Shown here: piece by piece, positions 1 through 8,365 of the stretch
Position numbering within the stretch: position 1 is the first letter of the stretch
Layout of the letters: each line of letters starts with the position of its first letter
Assembly (NCBI RefSeq): GCF_946190275.1
Contig: NZ_CAMHZQ010000019.1
Coordinates: 1-39,586 of the forward strand
Origin: Streptococcus mitis
Lineage (GTDB): Bacteria; Bacillota; Bacilli; Lactobacillales; Streptococcaceae
Length of the DNA: 39,586 nt
Direction of reading: 5' to 3'
Program-made: the position numbers and the translations under genes
The notes under the pieces: generated by a model
The model's input: the letters and a program-made list of their open reading frames with translations, nothing else
Databases searched by the model: none
Told to the model about the DNA's origin: nothing

Positions 1-717
1 ACCGCCAATTGGAGCTGTATATTCTGGTTTCTCATGAACTTCAGGTTCTACCAGATTACCACTAACTGGTGCTGTATGTTCAGGCTTCTCTGCTTTAGGA
101 GCCTCGTCTGGAACAGTACCTACATGTTCAGTGTATGCTGGTTTTTCATGAACTTCTGGTTCAATAAGATTACCGCCAATTGGAGCTGTATATTCTGGTT
201 TCTCATGAACTTCAGGTTCTACCAGATTACCACTAACTGGTGCTGTATATTCAGGCTTCTCTGCTTTAGGAGCCTCGTCTGGAACAGTACCTACAGGTTC
301 AGTGTATGCTGGTTTCTCACGAACTTCAGACTCTACAAGTTTTGCACCTATTGGTTGCGTATAGTCAGGTTTTTCTACTTTAGGCGCCTCGTCTGGGACT
401 GTACTTACAGGCTCAGTGTATGCTGGTTTTTCATGAACTGCTGGTTCAACTAAATTACCGCCAATTGGACCTGTATATTCGGGTTTCTCATGAACTGCTG
501 ACTCTACAAGGTTTGTACCTATTGGTTGCGTATAGTCAGGTTTTTCTACTTTAGGAGCCTCGTCTGGAACAGTACCTACAAGTTCAGTGTATGCTGGTTT
601 TTCATGAACTTCAGGCTCTACAAGTTTTGCTCCTATTGGTTGCGTATAGTCAGGTTTTTCTACTTTAGGAGCCTTGTCTGGGACTGTACTTACAGGCTCA
701 GTGTATTTAGGTTTCTC
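1..717 (-). repeat. 57-bp (19-residue) tandem repeats, about 12.6 units, with a 171-bp higher-order period
   Basis: The coding strand carries units of the form KPxYTxPxGxxLVEPEVHE or KPxYTEPVGTVPDEAPKVE, each exactly 19 residues, with 12 full copies and one partial copy at the window edge. Two unit types alternate irregularly. The DNA at base 1 recurs at 172 almost unchanged for over 130 bases, so three-unit blocks of 171 bp have been duplicated recently. The array runs off the left edge, so its full length is unknown. Confidence 0.9.
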
Positions 718-1281
718 AGCTTTAGGCGCTTCATTAGGGATACTTTCCTGAGTTTCAGATACTGGAACATTTTTTGTCCCTTCATCCTTATGTTGAATTT
801 CTGAAATTGCATTATCATCAAGGGATAAGTATCCAATATAACGATATCCAGCAATTTGAACTACTCCTTCATTACTTGGAGCTTTCAAAGGATTGCTTAT
901 ATCGAGAGCTTGCATACTAGAAAGACTAATCAGTCCGATAGTAGTAACTAAGAACAAACTACTAACTTTTTTCTTTTTATGAACCAAAAGGACTAAACTA
1001 CCAACAGCTAATAGACCTAAAGCTGTAAGCACAGAAGTCGATGAACTTGTTGCAGGAAGAGTTTCCTGCTGATAAATAAGAGCATAAGTTTCCTCATTAT
1101 CAGTAGGAATTCCTGCCTGAATCTTGCTTTGTTCTTCCTTTGTAAGAGCGCTTTTTTCAACATAATGATAGGTAGAAGCATGAATTACTGACGGTGCAAC
1201 CAAGACACTTCCGAGTAACACCGAACCAACAATCCCACAGATTTTTCGGATCGAAAATCGTTCTTTTTTAAATAATGACAA
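1..1281 (-). CDS. zmpD: N-terminal part of a second zinc-metalloprotease-type surface protein (ZmpD-like), cut by window edge
   Basis: Translating the minus strand from 1281 gives 427 codons with no stop down to base 1, so the gene continues outside the window. It opens with a TTG codon preceded by GAAGGTGA, a good ribosome binding site. The N-terminus has the layout of streptococcal Zmp proteins: a YSIRK-like signal (KERFSIRKICGIVG), the sequence YHYVEKSALTKEEQ, an N-terminal sorting-like motif at residues 75-79 (LPATS), a membrane helix ending in KKKK, a second hydrophobic helix, and the motif GYRYIGYL that matches GYTYIGYI in the neighbouring IgA1 protease. From about residue 189 it is all 19-residue repeats. 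The catalytic M26 domain is not visible, so protease identity is inferred from the family layout. The gene lies 41 bp after iga with no terminator between, so co-transcription is likely. The name zmpD rests on recollection that zmpD is linked to iga; another Zmp paralogue is possible. Confidence 0.75.
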   Translation of the reverse strand, partial: MSLFKKERFSIRKICGIVGSVLLGSVLVAPSVIHASTYHYVEKSALTKEEQSKIQAGIPTDNEETYALIYQQETLPATSSSTSVLTALGLLAVGSLVLLVHKKKKVSSLFLVTTIGLISLSSMQALDISNPLKAPSNEGVVQIAGYRYIGYLSLDDNAISEIQHKDEGTKNVPVSETQESIPNEAPKAEKPKYTEPVSTVPDKAPKVEKPDYTQPIGAKLVEPEVHEKPAYTELVGTVPDEAPKVEKPDYTQPIGTNLVESAVHEKPEYTGPIGGNLVEPAVHEKPAYTEPVSTVPDEAPKVEKPDYTQPIGAKLVESEVREKPAYTEPVGTVPDEAPKAEKPEYTAPVSGNLVEPEVHEKPEYTAPIGGNLIEPEVHEKPAYTEHVGTVPDEAPKAEKPEHTAPVSGNLVEPEVHEKPEYTAPIGG

Positions 1282-1322
1282 GCGTAATCACCTTCTTTAA
1301 TTTTATTTCCTAACAGTAAACA

Positions 1323-4300
1323 CTATTTTTTATTTTCAAAAATTGAACTTCTAAAATCATCAGTTTGGTCAAGATAAGCTTTAAAGATTGCTCTCTTCAA
1401 CTTATGAACTGAACTATCAAATTCTGGTTTGTAATTACTCCAAGAATAACTATCCTCATATGCATCCTTTCGAACAGCTTCATCCATTAATCGCTGCAAC
1501 TCAGTAACACTACTTATGGTTTTCGTAGAAAAACTAGTCCAAGGTTTTGTTGGATCATTAAAAGTAACTTTATTCAGTCTATCAAATTGAGCTACACGTT
1601 CATTGTACATAGCTTGCTTGAATTGTGTCCAAGTTTTATATTGACCATTAAATACTTTTTGAAGTACAAGTTCATCTGTCACTAATCCTCGGTCTTTACC
1701 ATAAATAGTTATTTTTTTACCATTTTGTTTAGCAACTTCTTCGTATTGATTTGAGATATAAGGTACCATACCATCTTTAAATCCTTTAGCAGCTAATAGT
1801 TCATAGGCTATACGACGTCCCATTAGGTCACCTGGCGTTCCGTCATCATTACTTAATGCTGCATAAATCGGCGCAAATAGTTTTATAGTAAAGTATCCAT
1901 TTCTTTCGTATTTACCTGAGGCATATTCCCTAGACGAAAGAATATTATTATCAATCAAATCATTGAATGAACGTAGTTTTTCAGCTTCTTCTACTGTTAG
2001 ATCTCTGACAACATTTGTTGCATATACGTTATTTCCATCTGCTGGATCTTTCACAAACTTATTCTCAATTTTTCTGAGAGCTTTCGTTTTTTGATAATCG
2101 GTAAGGTTCTCTGTAATAGATTTTCCTTCGAGATATTCCAACATATAAACGACATCAAACATGTTGTGTACGTATTTCTGAAGATCTTTTGCGTCTGAAA
2201 ATCTCGTAGTTGGATCAAGTACTTGTAATCGTTGTCCTTCTGTACTATCTGATTTCGAATGTTTCAATATAGAGTTGATGGTGATTGTCGCATCTTCTGG
2301 ATGGTCTGGTGCTTGCAATAAGCCTTTTGCGAAGAACTCTGGTCCCAAGCCGCTTCTTCTTCCATATCCTCCAAGATAAATTTCCCTATCAGAGTTATGT
2401 GTCATTTCATGAGTATATGTTACCGCACCAGATTTATCTAACATACGATAAGCCATATAGTAGAATGCGTCACCTGTTGCATATGCACCATTAGCATTGT
2501 GAACAACATTATTTCCAGCAGGGCCAAAGAAGTTTTTAATAGCTGGATGATTAGTTTCAAAATTAGCTTCTTGTAACTTATTATCATTATCATTTCCAAA
2601 TCTAAATGCATCATAGACTGGGACACTTCTAAATAATTTTTCTTTATTTTCTTTATCTAGAATTTTATACCAATAATCATAATGATCTCTAAATCGTTTA
2701 GCCGCTTCTTTTGCATTATCTTCTACAAATTTATTTAATTTCTCTCCCTTAGGATATTCAGGACTTCTATATCTATCATAAGCACCAAATCCAATAGTTG
2801 AAATATTGGCAATCATAAATATCATTTTTTCTTCTGGTAAAGTTAATAACGGTAAGACCATACTTTGATATTTCCATGATGGACTAGTTAATCTATCATA
2901 AACACCTATAGAGTGTTCTGTTCCTTGTTCTGACTGCTTAGAACTTACTTCAGGAATAGTAGATTTTTCTTCAACTATATAAGCTTTAGATTGTGTTTTA
3001 AACCAGTCGTTATTAGAAGTAGTTGGTAGAAATACTTTTCTATAACCTTCTAATGCTTTAAATAAACTTTCAGTTCCATAATTTTTCGCTAATAATACAT
3101 TATAAGTAATTACATTATTTTTTGCTAATAAATTATTAAAGCCAGACTTACCTAATTCAATAACATTATCTAATGCAGAACTATTAGACTTACCGAAGAA
3201 ATCTAAATGATATAATACTAAATCTTTAGCACTCGCATTATCATATTTAAAATTATACCAACGTTCTAGATAAGTTAAACCTAGAAGTAATGCTTCTTTA
3301 TTATTCTTAATTTTTTCTATTACATAATTATCAATTATTGAATTACTATTTTCAGCTATTGCTGCATCAGCAGATAGAAGTTTTGATAAACTGTCTTTTA
3401 TGTTTACTTTTGTTTTTTCAAATTGTTCATCTAGATATAATTCCGTTAATTTTATGTCATTAGAAATATCTAAGACATTTCTAACTCCAGCTGAACTATA
3501 TTGAACAGATTTCAGGTCATTTAAAACAGCGTTTACAATATTATCATAATTATGCAATAGCGTATTAGGTGTGTATATTAATTTTGTATTAGCTATTTCA
3601 TATTCTGCTACTTTAGAGAAATCTTGTAGATATTTTATATTTAATGTTTGAGAAGTATTATCTGAATAATGAAGTAACAGCTTATTAATACTAGCTTTAT
3701 GTTTATTAATATCAGAAATTACTTCTTTCTCATGCATTGGAACTACAGACACAAGCTCTTTAGTAAATAAATCATTATTAGTATCCACTAAATTACCATA
3801 TCTAACAATTGTTTCTCTATTATAGAAAGGTAATAGTTTCTCAATATTTTTATATACTTTCAACCTAGAAATATCAGCATCTTTTAAATTTCTATAATCC
3901 GTTTTATATTTAGAAGAGAAGTTAAAGTCTTCTGTTTTAATATTATTTTTATGAACAAGTTCAGCTTTTTTCTCCAGAACTTTATTATTTTCTAATACAG
4001 TTCCTCTTTGTATTTCTGAATCTCTACTTAGTATTTCATCATCTACTTGTACTACATTGACTACCTTATTATTTTTATTACTATAAGTGTTAGTTGCTCT
4101 TATTCCTTTAAAATCATAACCAGCAATAGCATTACCGTTCGTAACATTAACGTCACTTAATACATTTGTAAGTTGACCTGAGTTTCTTTCATCTGATGAT
4201 TCTCTATCCCAAAGATACCCTGCAACTCCTCCAACATAACCAAAATGTTTTACATTATTAAGATTTCCTTCAACATAACTATTTCTGATAGTTGCATTTT

Positions 4301-6983
4301 TATCAACAACTCCCGCTATGCCACCAACAACCTGATCTCCTGTATTAGCATTTGTCGCCATATCGATAGATGAAATTGATCTATCAATCAAAGCACTAAC
4401 TCCTGAAAGTTTTCCTACTAGACCACCTATTTGATAAGTAGCTTTTGTATCATAAGTATTCGTTATTCTACCAGTAAAACTACTATTAGATATTGTAGAG
4501 TTAGTTATTTGTGAAACTAAACCACCAATGCTACGCTCACCAGCAATTACACCAGATGAATGAACATTTGTAATTGTAGTACCATTATTCGCCTCTTTAG
4601 CAATTGTGGCAGCATCTTCTTTAGAAGAAACATTCGCTTCTTTTATTGAAAGTTCTCGAATATTAGCATGATTTAAAACATTAAATAACGGTTTTTTCAG
4701 ATTATATATAGCATAGTTCTTATCATTGTTTGAACCTATTAATGTACCACTAAATTCGTGATTAATATAACTTTCTTTACCATCTGGAAGATCTACTTCA
4801 CGAGCATCTATAGTCGCCCCTAGGCGGAACGTACCATGTGGGTTACTATTCATAGCATCTACAAGATTTTTAAATGATGTATAAACACCATTTTCACTAC
4901 TTACCGTCTTAGGTAGGTAGTAAGTATAATTTTCTAAAGTACTATTGTTTTCGTGTTGAATTAGATCATTAGCTTGTCCTACAATTTTATAGACATCTTG
5001 ATTATCTTTTCTAACGCTCTCAATACTCTTAACTGGCAACATAACATCTTTAAAGTTCTCTGATTTTACTTTCATAAAGTAATCAGTTGGAGTAGTTGGA
5101 ACATTCGCAAGTGAAGTTACATGTCGATATTTATTATTTTCTACTGTATATAATTCCACGTTTGAAACATTTCTAAGTTCTAGTTTCTTGTCGACTTGTT
5201 TTTCTTCTTTAATTTTATCTTTAGGACGTTCCGCTTCCCCATTTGTAGGACTTGCCTCATTTTCATGTTTAGTCTCTTCTGCACTTGCTTGTTCGATTTT
5301 ACCAGTATATTCTTTCGGTGCTTCTACTTTCTCTGGCTCGACTATCGCTCCAGCTTGTACGCCTGTGTATTCTGGTAGTGGTGCTACCTGCTCTGGTTCA
5401 ACAATAGCGCCAGCTTGTACACCTGTATATTCTTTTGATGGTTCTACTTGCTCTGGTTCGACAATAGCTCCAGCTTGTGGGCCTGTGTATTCTGGTAGTG
5501 GTTCTACTTGTTCTGGTTCTACTATTGCTCCAGCTTGCACTCCAGCATATTCCGGTTCAACTTTTTCAGGTTCAACAATAGCTCCGGCTTGTACACCTGT
5601 ATATTCTGGTAGTGGTGCTACCTGTTCTGGTTCGCCTTTATCTGTTACAACTGCTTCTGGCAACTCTGGTTGGACTGCTGGCTCACCTTTGTCGGTTACT
5701 ACAGCTGCTGGTAGTTCAGGCTGAATTGCGGGTTCAACAATAGCTCCAGACTGTACTTCCTTATGTTCTACACCAGTCTCAGGTTGTTCCTTTATAACTT
5801 GAACTTTTTTAGTACCTTTTTCGACTATTCTTGGAACAGGCGCAGTCGTTGAAGTTGAAACAATTTCTCGTGAAACCTCTTCCTTGTTTACAGAGAATAT
5901 TCTGACGATTTCAACTTTCTTACCTAATTTACCTTCTTGTTTTACTCTTACAGTTCCTTCAGCTAAATCAGGATTTTCTTGAATTTCTTCTTGAAAATCT
6001 ATTTTTGTTTCTATAGTTTCGTCACGATATAAGAGTTCAGGTTTGTTCAATTGACCTGATAGAACTTCATCCTGTGGATTTAGTGTATTTACCCCAGTCT
6101 TTTCTTTTGGAGAAACCTTCTCGTCTTTCTTCGTTTCTAGACTCTTATGTTCGGCTAATTGTTCTTGAGAATCTGAAGATTGTTTCTCTTCTTTTCTTGG
6201 ATTGATTAATTCAGTAGAGAAAGGTTTTTCAACTACTTGAACTTCTGTCGGCTTAGTTGAAGAAACAGGTGTTTGTTCCTGAATAGCTTGTACTGTTGAT
6301 GGATGTTCTACAAAATTCGGTGTAACACTATAATCTACCTTTTGTTGTTTTGTAGGAGTGGCAACTGAACTATTTTGATTACTTACTTCAGAATCAGAAG
6401 TAGTTTTCCCCTCTTTGATATATCCAATATATGTGTAACCTGAAATGTCTTTAGGAAGAGGTAATTTTTCTCCAGAGGTCAATTCATAGTCCGTATTGTA
6501 ATTTAGCAAAAGATGATTTTCTAAAGCATGGGCTGAAACTAAGACACCATTTCCTATTCCTGCAACCAATACTAAATGTAATACCGTTTTATTCTTAACC
6601 TTTTTCTTGGAGACGGCAAAAATTAAAATTCCCAGAGCAGCTACGCTAGCACCAGCAACTAGGGCTTGCATCTCATTCTTACTTCCGGTATTTGGTAAGT
6701 CTCCCAGTTGATTTTGGGAATTTAACTTATAAACAAGATAATAAGTCTCATCATCATTCTCCACGTATGTCGGAATATCATAAACGAGCTGATTCTTTTC
6801 TTCTGATGATAGCTCTGAATCTGTTACATATTTATAGTGAACTTCCGCATTTTCCTGAGCATCCACAGATGAACTAGCTAATACAGACATAAAAAATAAA
6901 CTTGAAATCGTTGCAGATACAAGTCCTACTGATAATTTTCTAAATGAAAAACGTTCTTGTTTTTCACCAAAATACTTTTCCAT
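1323..6983 (-). CDS. iga: IgA1 protease, zinc metalloprotease of family M26 (ZmpA)
   Basis: Surface protease that cleaves the hinge of human IgA1. The 1886-residue product starts at an ATG behind AAGGAGGA. Residues 1-42 form a YSIRK-type signal peptide (ERFSFRKLSVGLVSA). LPNTG sits unusually near the N-terminus at 96-100, followed by two membrane segments (about 106-125 and 134-153), as is typical of streptococcal Zmp proteins. A G5-like domain lies at about 318-394, acidic QAGAIVEP repeats at about 461-558, and GLUG-type repeats (GGLVSQI, GGLVGKL, GGIAGVV) at about 820-930. The catalytic zinc site is HEMTH at 1525-1529, with the third ligand E1549 twenty residues on in GLGPEF. The ending DDFRSSIFENKK matches the pneumococcal IgA1 protease as I remember it. 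It is somewhat shorter than the pneumococcal form because the repeat region differs. Two AT-rich -10 candidates (TATAAT at 7024-7029 and 7066-7071) lie upstream without a clear -35 box. Confidence 0.95.
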   Translation of the reverse strand: MEKYFGEKQERFSFRKLSVGLVSATISSLFFMSVLASSSVDAQENAEVHYKYVTDSELSSEEKNQLVYDIPTYVENDDETYYLVYKLNSQNQLGDLPNTGSKNEMQALVAGASVAALGILIFAVSKKKVKNKTVLHLVLVAGIGNGVLVSAHALENHLLLNYNTDYELTSGEKLPLPKDISGYTYIGYIKEGKTTSDSEVSNQNSSVATPTKQQKVDYSVTPNFVEHPSTVQAIQEQTPVSSTKPTEVQVVEKPFSTELINPRKEEKQSSDSQEQLAEHKSLETKKDEKVSPKEKTGVNTLNPQDEVLSGQLNKPELLYRDETIETKIDFQEEIQENPDLAEGTVRVKQEGKLGKKVEIVRIFSVNKEEVSREIVSTSTTAPVPRIVEKGTKKVQVIKEQPETGVEHKEVQSGAIVEPAIQPELPAAVVTDKGEPAVQPELPEAVVTDKGEPEQVAPLPEYTGVQAGAIVEPEKVEPEYAGVQAGAIVEPEQVEPLPEYTGPQAGAIVEPEQVEPSKEYTGVQAGAIVEPEQVAPLPEYTGVQAGAIVEPEKVEAPKEYTGKIEQASAEETKHENEASPTNGEAERPKDKIKEEKQVDKKLELRNVSNVELYTVENNKYRHVTSLANVPTTPTDYFMKVKSENFKDVMLPVKSIESVRKDNQDVYKIVGQANDLIQHENNSTLENYTYYLPKTVSSENGVYTSFKNLVDAMNSNPHGTFRLGATIDAREVDLPDGKESYINHEFSGTLIGSNNDKNYAIYNLKKPLFNVLNHANIRELSIKEANVSSKEDAATIAKEANNGTTITNVHSSGVIAGERSIGGLVSQITNSTISNSSFTGRITNTYDTKATYQIGGLVGKLSGVSALIDRSISSIDMATNANTGDQVVGGIAGVVDKNATIRNSYVEGNLNNVKHFGYVGGVAGYLWDRESSDERNSGQLTNVLSDVNVTNGNAIAGYDFKGIRATNTYSNKNNKVVNVVQVDDEILSRDSEIQRGTVLENNKVLEKKAELVHKNNIKTEDFNFSSKYKTDYRNLKDADISRLKVYKNIEKLLPFYNRETIVRYGNLVDTNNDLFTKELVSVVPMHEKEVISDINKHKASINKLLLHYSDNTSQTLNIKYLQDFSKVAEYEIANTKLIYTPNTLLHNYDNIVNAVLNDLKSVQYSSAGVRNVLDISNDIKLTELYLDEQFEKTKVNIKDSLSKLLSADAAIAENSNSIIDNYVIEKIKNNKEALLLGLTYLERWYNFKYDNASAKDLVLYHLDFFGKSNSSALDNVIELGKSGFNNLLAKNNVITYNVLLAKNYGTESLFKALEGYRKVFLPTTSNNDWFKTQSKAYIVEEKSTIPEVSSKQSEQGTEHSIGVYDRLTSPSWKYQSMVLPLLTLPEEKMIFMIANISTIGFGAYDRYRSPEYPKGEKLNKFVEDNAKEAAKRFRDHYDYWYKILDKENKEKLFRSVPVYDAFRFGNDNDNKLQEANFETNHPAIKNFFGPAGNNVVHNANGAYATGDAFYYMAYRMLDKSGAVTYTHEMTHNSDREIYLGGYGRRSGLGPEFFAKGLLQAPDHPEDATITINSILKHSKSDSTEGQRLQVLDPTTRFSDAKDLQKYVHNMFDVVYMLEYLEGKSITENLTDYQKTKALRKIENKFVKDPADGNNVYATNVVRDLTVEEAEKLRSFNDLIDNNILSSREYASGKYERNGYFTIKLFAPIYAALSNDDGTPGDLMGRRIAYELLAAKGFKDGMVPYISNQYEEVAKQNGKKITIYGKDRGLVTDELVLQKVFNGQYKTWTQFKQAMYNERVAQFDRLNKVTFNDPTKPWTSFSTKTISSVTELQRLMDEAVRKDAYEDSYSWSNYKPEFDSSVHKLKRAIFKAYLDQTDDFRSSIFENKK
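5310..5603 (-). repeat. Five 60-bp repeats (QAGAIVEP units) in iga
   Basis: Five in-frame copies of YTGVQAGAIVEPEQVxPxPE: four of 20 residues and one of 18. They are acidic and proline-rich and lie between the G5-like region and the GLUG/catalytic part. The number of copies is likely to vary between strains. A shorter repeat (QPELPxAVVTDKGEP) precedes them. Confidence 0.85.
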
Positions 6984-7145
6984 GATTCCTCCTTAAAATA
7001 ATATATATATTACGAAGACCTTTATTATATTAGTCTATTATCTATAAAAAAGGCAATACACTCTAATTATACTCTTAATTTACAAAAAAGTCTTAAAATT
7101 GAGATACGCTTTCATACTTTGTTTTATATTATTTTGGGGATACAA

Positions 7146-7180
7146 TAACACCTACCATGGCATTTCCACGGTAGGTGTTA
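7146..7180 (-). terminator. Perfect 11-bp hairpin after the rexBA operon
   Basis: TAACACCTACC at 7146-7156 pairs with GGTAGGTGTTA at 7170-7180 around a 13-base loop. It begins one base past the stop codon of the 388-aa gene and separates that operon from iga. The T-run after it is weak (TTATTGTAT), so it may terminate incompletely or mainly protect the 3' end. Confidence 0.65.
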
Positions 7181-7181
7181 C

Positions 7182-8348
7182 TCATATCAATAATCGTTCT
7201 AAAAATGGTTTGAGGCAGTTGAGGAGAATTCCTTCTATCCAGCTTTCCTGCGCTGAGGATAAATGTTCTACCTGAAGGCTTTCTTTAAGAAAATCACGGA
7301 CTTGTTCTGGTGAGATTTCAAACTCAAAGGCTTTCATTTTATAGAAAAAGTCGAGCAGATGATCTGACAGATATTCAGTTGAAAATGGGACTTCTCCACT
7401 TTTTCGATATTCTAATAAGAGGCGAGCAAATCGGGATTTTTCTTCAGGAAGCTCACGAAAATAGGAATTGAGGAGCCAGATCTGCTTCTGCTTTCTTTCA
7501 ATTGGACCCTGACCTGCAATTCGTTGGTCTTTTTCCAACTCTTTTTGGTATTGTTTGGCCTTGATAGCCCGTTCTGTTCGATTTTTGCCAAAAAGTATTT
7601 TCTCCCACTTGCGTTCTTCTTGAGTCAAGGTCTCCGTAAAGCCAAAATAATCTTGATAAGCACGCTCTGCTGGTCCCATGGCTAGAACCAGATTGTCTGC
7701 ATATTGCTTGGCGATTTTATCCCTCTTCTTGCGCTCTTTCTCTGCCTGGATACGGAGTTCCTGTTCGTAGTTACCTAGCTTGACAAGATAGAGTTGGTCA
7801 TCTGATTTGCCAAGTAAAAAGGGTTTGATACACTTTTCAAGGACTTCTTCCATACGAGCCTTCTTCTTGGGCTCCGCCTTGGTCCAACTTCCTCCTTGAA
7901 AGACTTCTAGGAAGAGCTGGTAGTCTCTCTCAGGCGCAAATTGATTGCCACGATTGGGTTTGAAAACACCTTTTTCCCAGAGCCATTTTAGAAGTCGCTC
8001 GTCAAAGTCACTTTTATTGACCTTGATTTTCTTCTTTTTCTGGGCTTTTCTGGTCAGATTTTCAACCTTTCTGAGCAGTTTTTCTTCCTCTTCCAGTTGC
8101 TGGTCAAGGGACAATCGATGAAAATGACGAACACAGTCGCTACCAATTGGAAAGAGGCGTTGGCCTGTGACACCGTTAAAGAGTTCGTAGGCGTACTTGA
8201 TGGCATTCCCACAGACACAATTGCTACGGCCGATACCGTTAAAAATCAAGGAAACTTCATTCCATTCCTTGGTAGCTTGTTCCCAAGTATTAGCTTTTGA
8301 AGCCTGTAAAACCGCATCGTGCAGGGATTTTCTAACTGGAAGTGTCAT
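7182..8348 (-). CDS. Conserved hypothetical protein, third gene of the rexBA operon, putative zinc-binding N-terminus
   Basis: I do not recognise a named family. The 388-residue product starts at an ATG behind AAAGGAGA, 17 bp after the rexA stop, so it is the third gene of the rexB-rexA unit. Near the N-terminus is C44-x-C46 ... C72-x2-H75 (contexts SNCVCGNA and SDCVRHFH), a plausible treble-clef-like zinc site. The stretch between (YAYELFNGVTGQRLFPIGSD) looks like those in proteins that recognise their own zinc site by a conserved glycine turn. The rest is highly charged, rich in Lys and Glu, and predicted mostly helical, with no signal peptide or membrane segment. Position suggests a link to DNA processing, but that is inference only. 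Confidence 0.75.
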   Translation of the reverse strand: MTLPVRKSLHDAVLQASKANTWEQATKEWNEVSLIFNGIGRSNCVCGNAIKYAYELFNGVTGQRLFPIGSDCVRHFHRLSLDQQLEEEEKLLRKVENLTRKAQKKKKIKVNKSDFDERLLKWLWEKGVFKPNRGNQFAPERDYQLFLEVFQGGSWTKAEPKKKARMEEVLEKCIKPFLLGKSDDQLYLVKLGNYEQELRIQAEKERKKRDKIAKQYADNLVLAMGPAERAYQDYFGFTETLTQEERKWEKILFGKNRTERAIKAKQYQKELEKDQRIAGQGPIERKQKQIWLLNSYFRELPEEKSRFARLLLEYRKSGEVPFSTEYLSDHLLDFFYKMKAFEFEISPEQVRDFLKESLQVEHLSSAQESWIEGILLNCLKPFLERLLI

Positions 8349-8365
8349 GAGGTCTCCTTTCTAAA

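Noticed and set aside
1..717. Regular direct repeats resembling a CRISPR array
   Set aside because: Units are contiguous 57-bp coding repeats without unique spacers, and the reading frame is maintained.
34..804. Two plus-strand open frames rich in Trp, Phe and Tyr
   Set aside because: They are the antisense reading of the 57-bp repeats in the zmpD-like gene; no ribosome site and no independent support.
5188..5724. Plus-strand frame with Ser/Thr/Cys repeats (like a small secreted protein)
   Set aside because: Antisense shadow of the QAGAIVEP repeats in iga.
7024..7071. Promoter of iga from two TATAAT-like boxes
   Set aside because: AT-rich sequence gives several -10 look-alikes but no -35 at proper spacing; could not decide between them.
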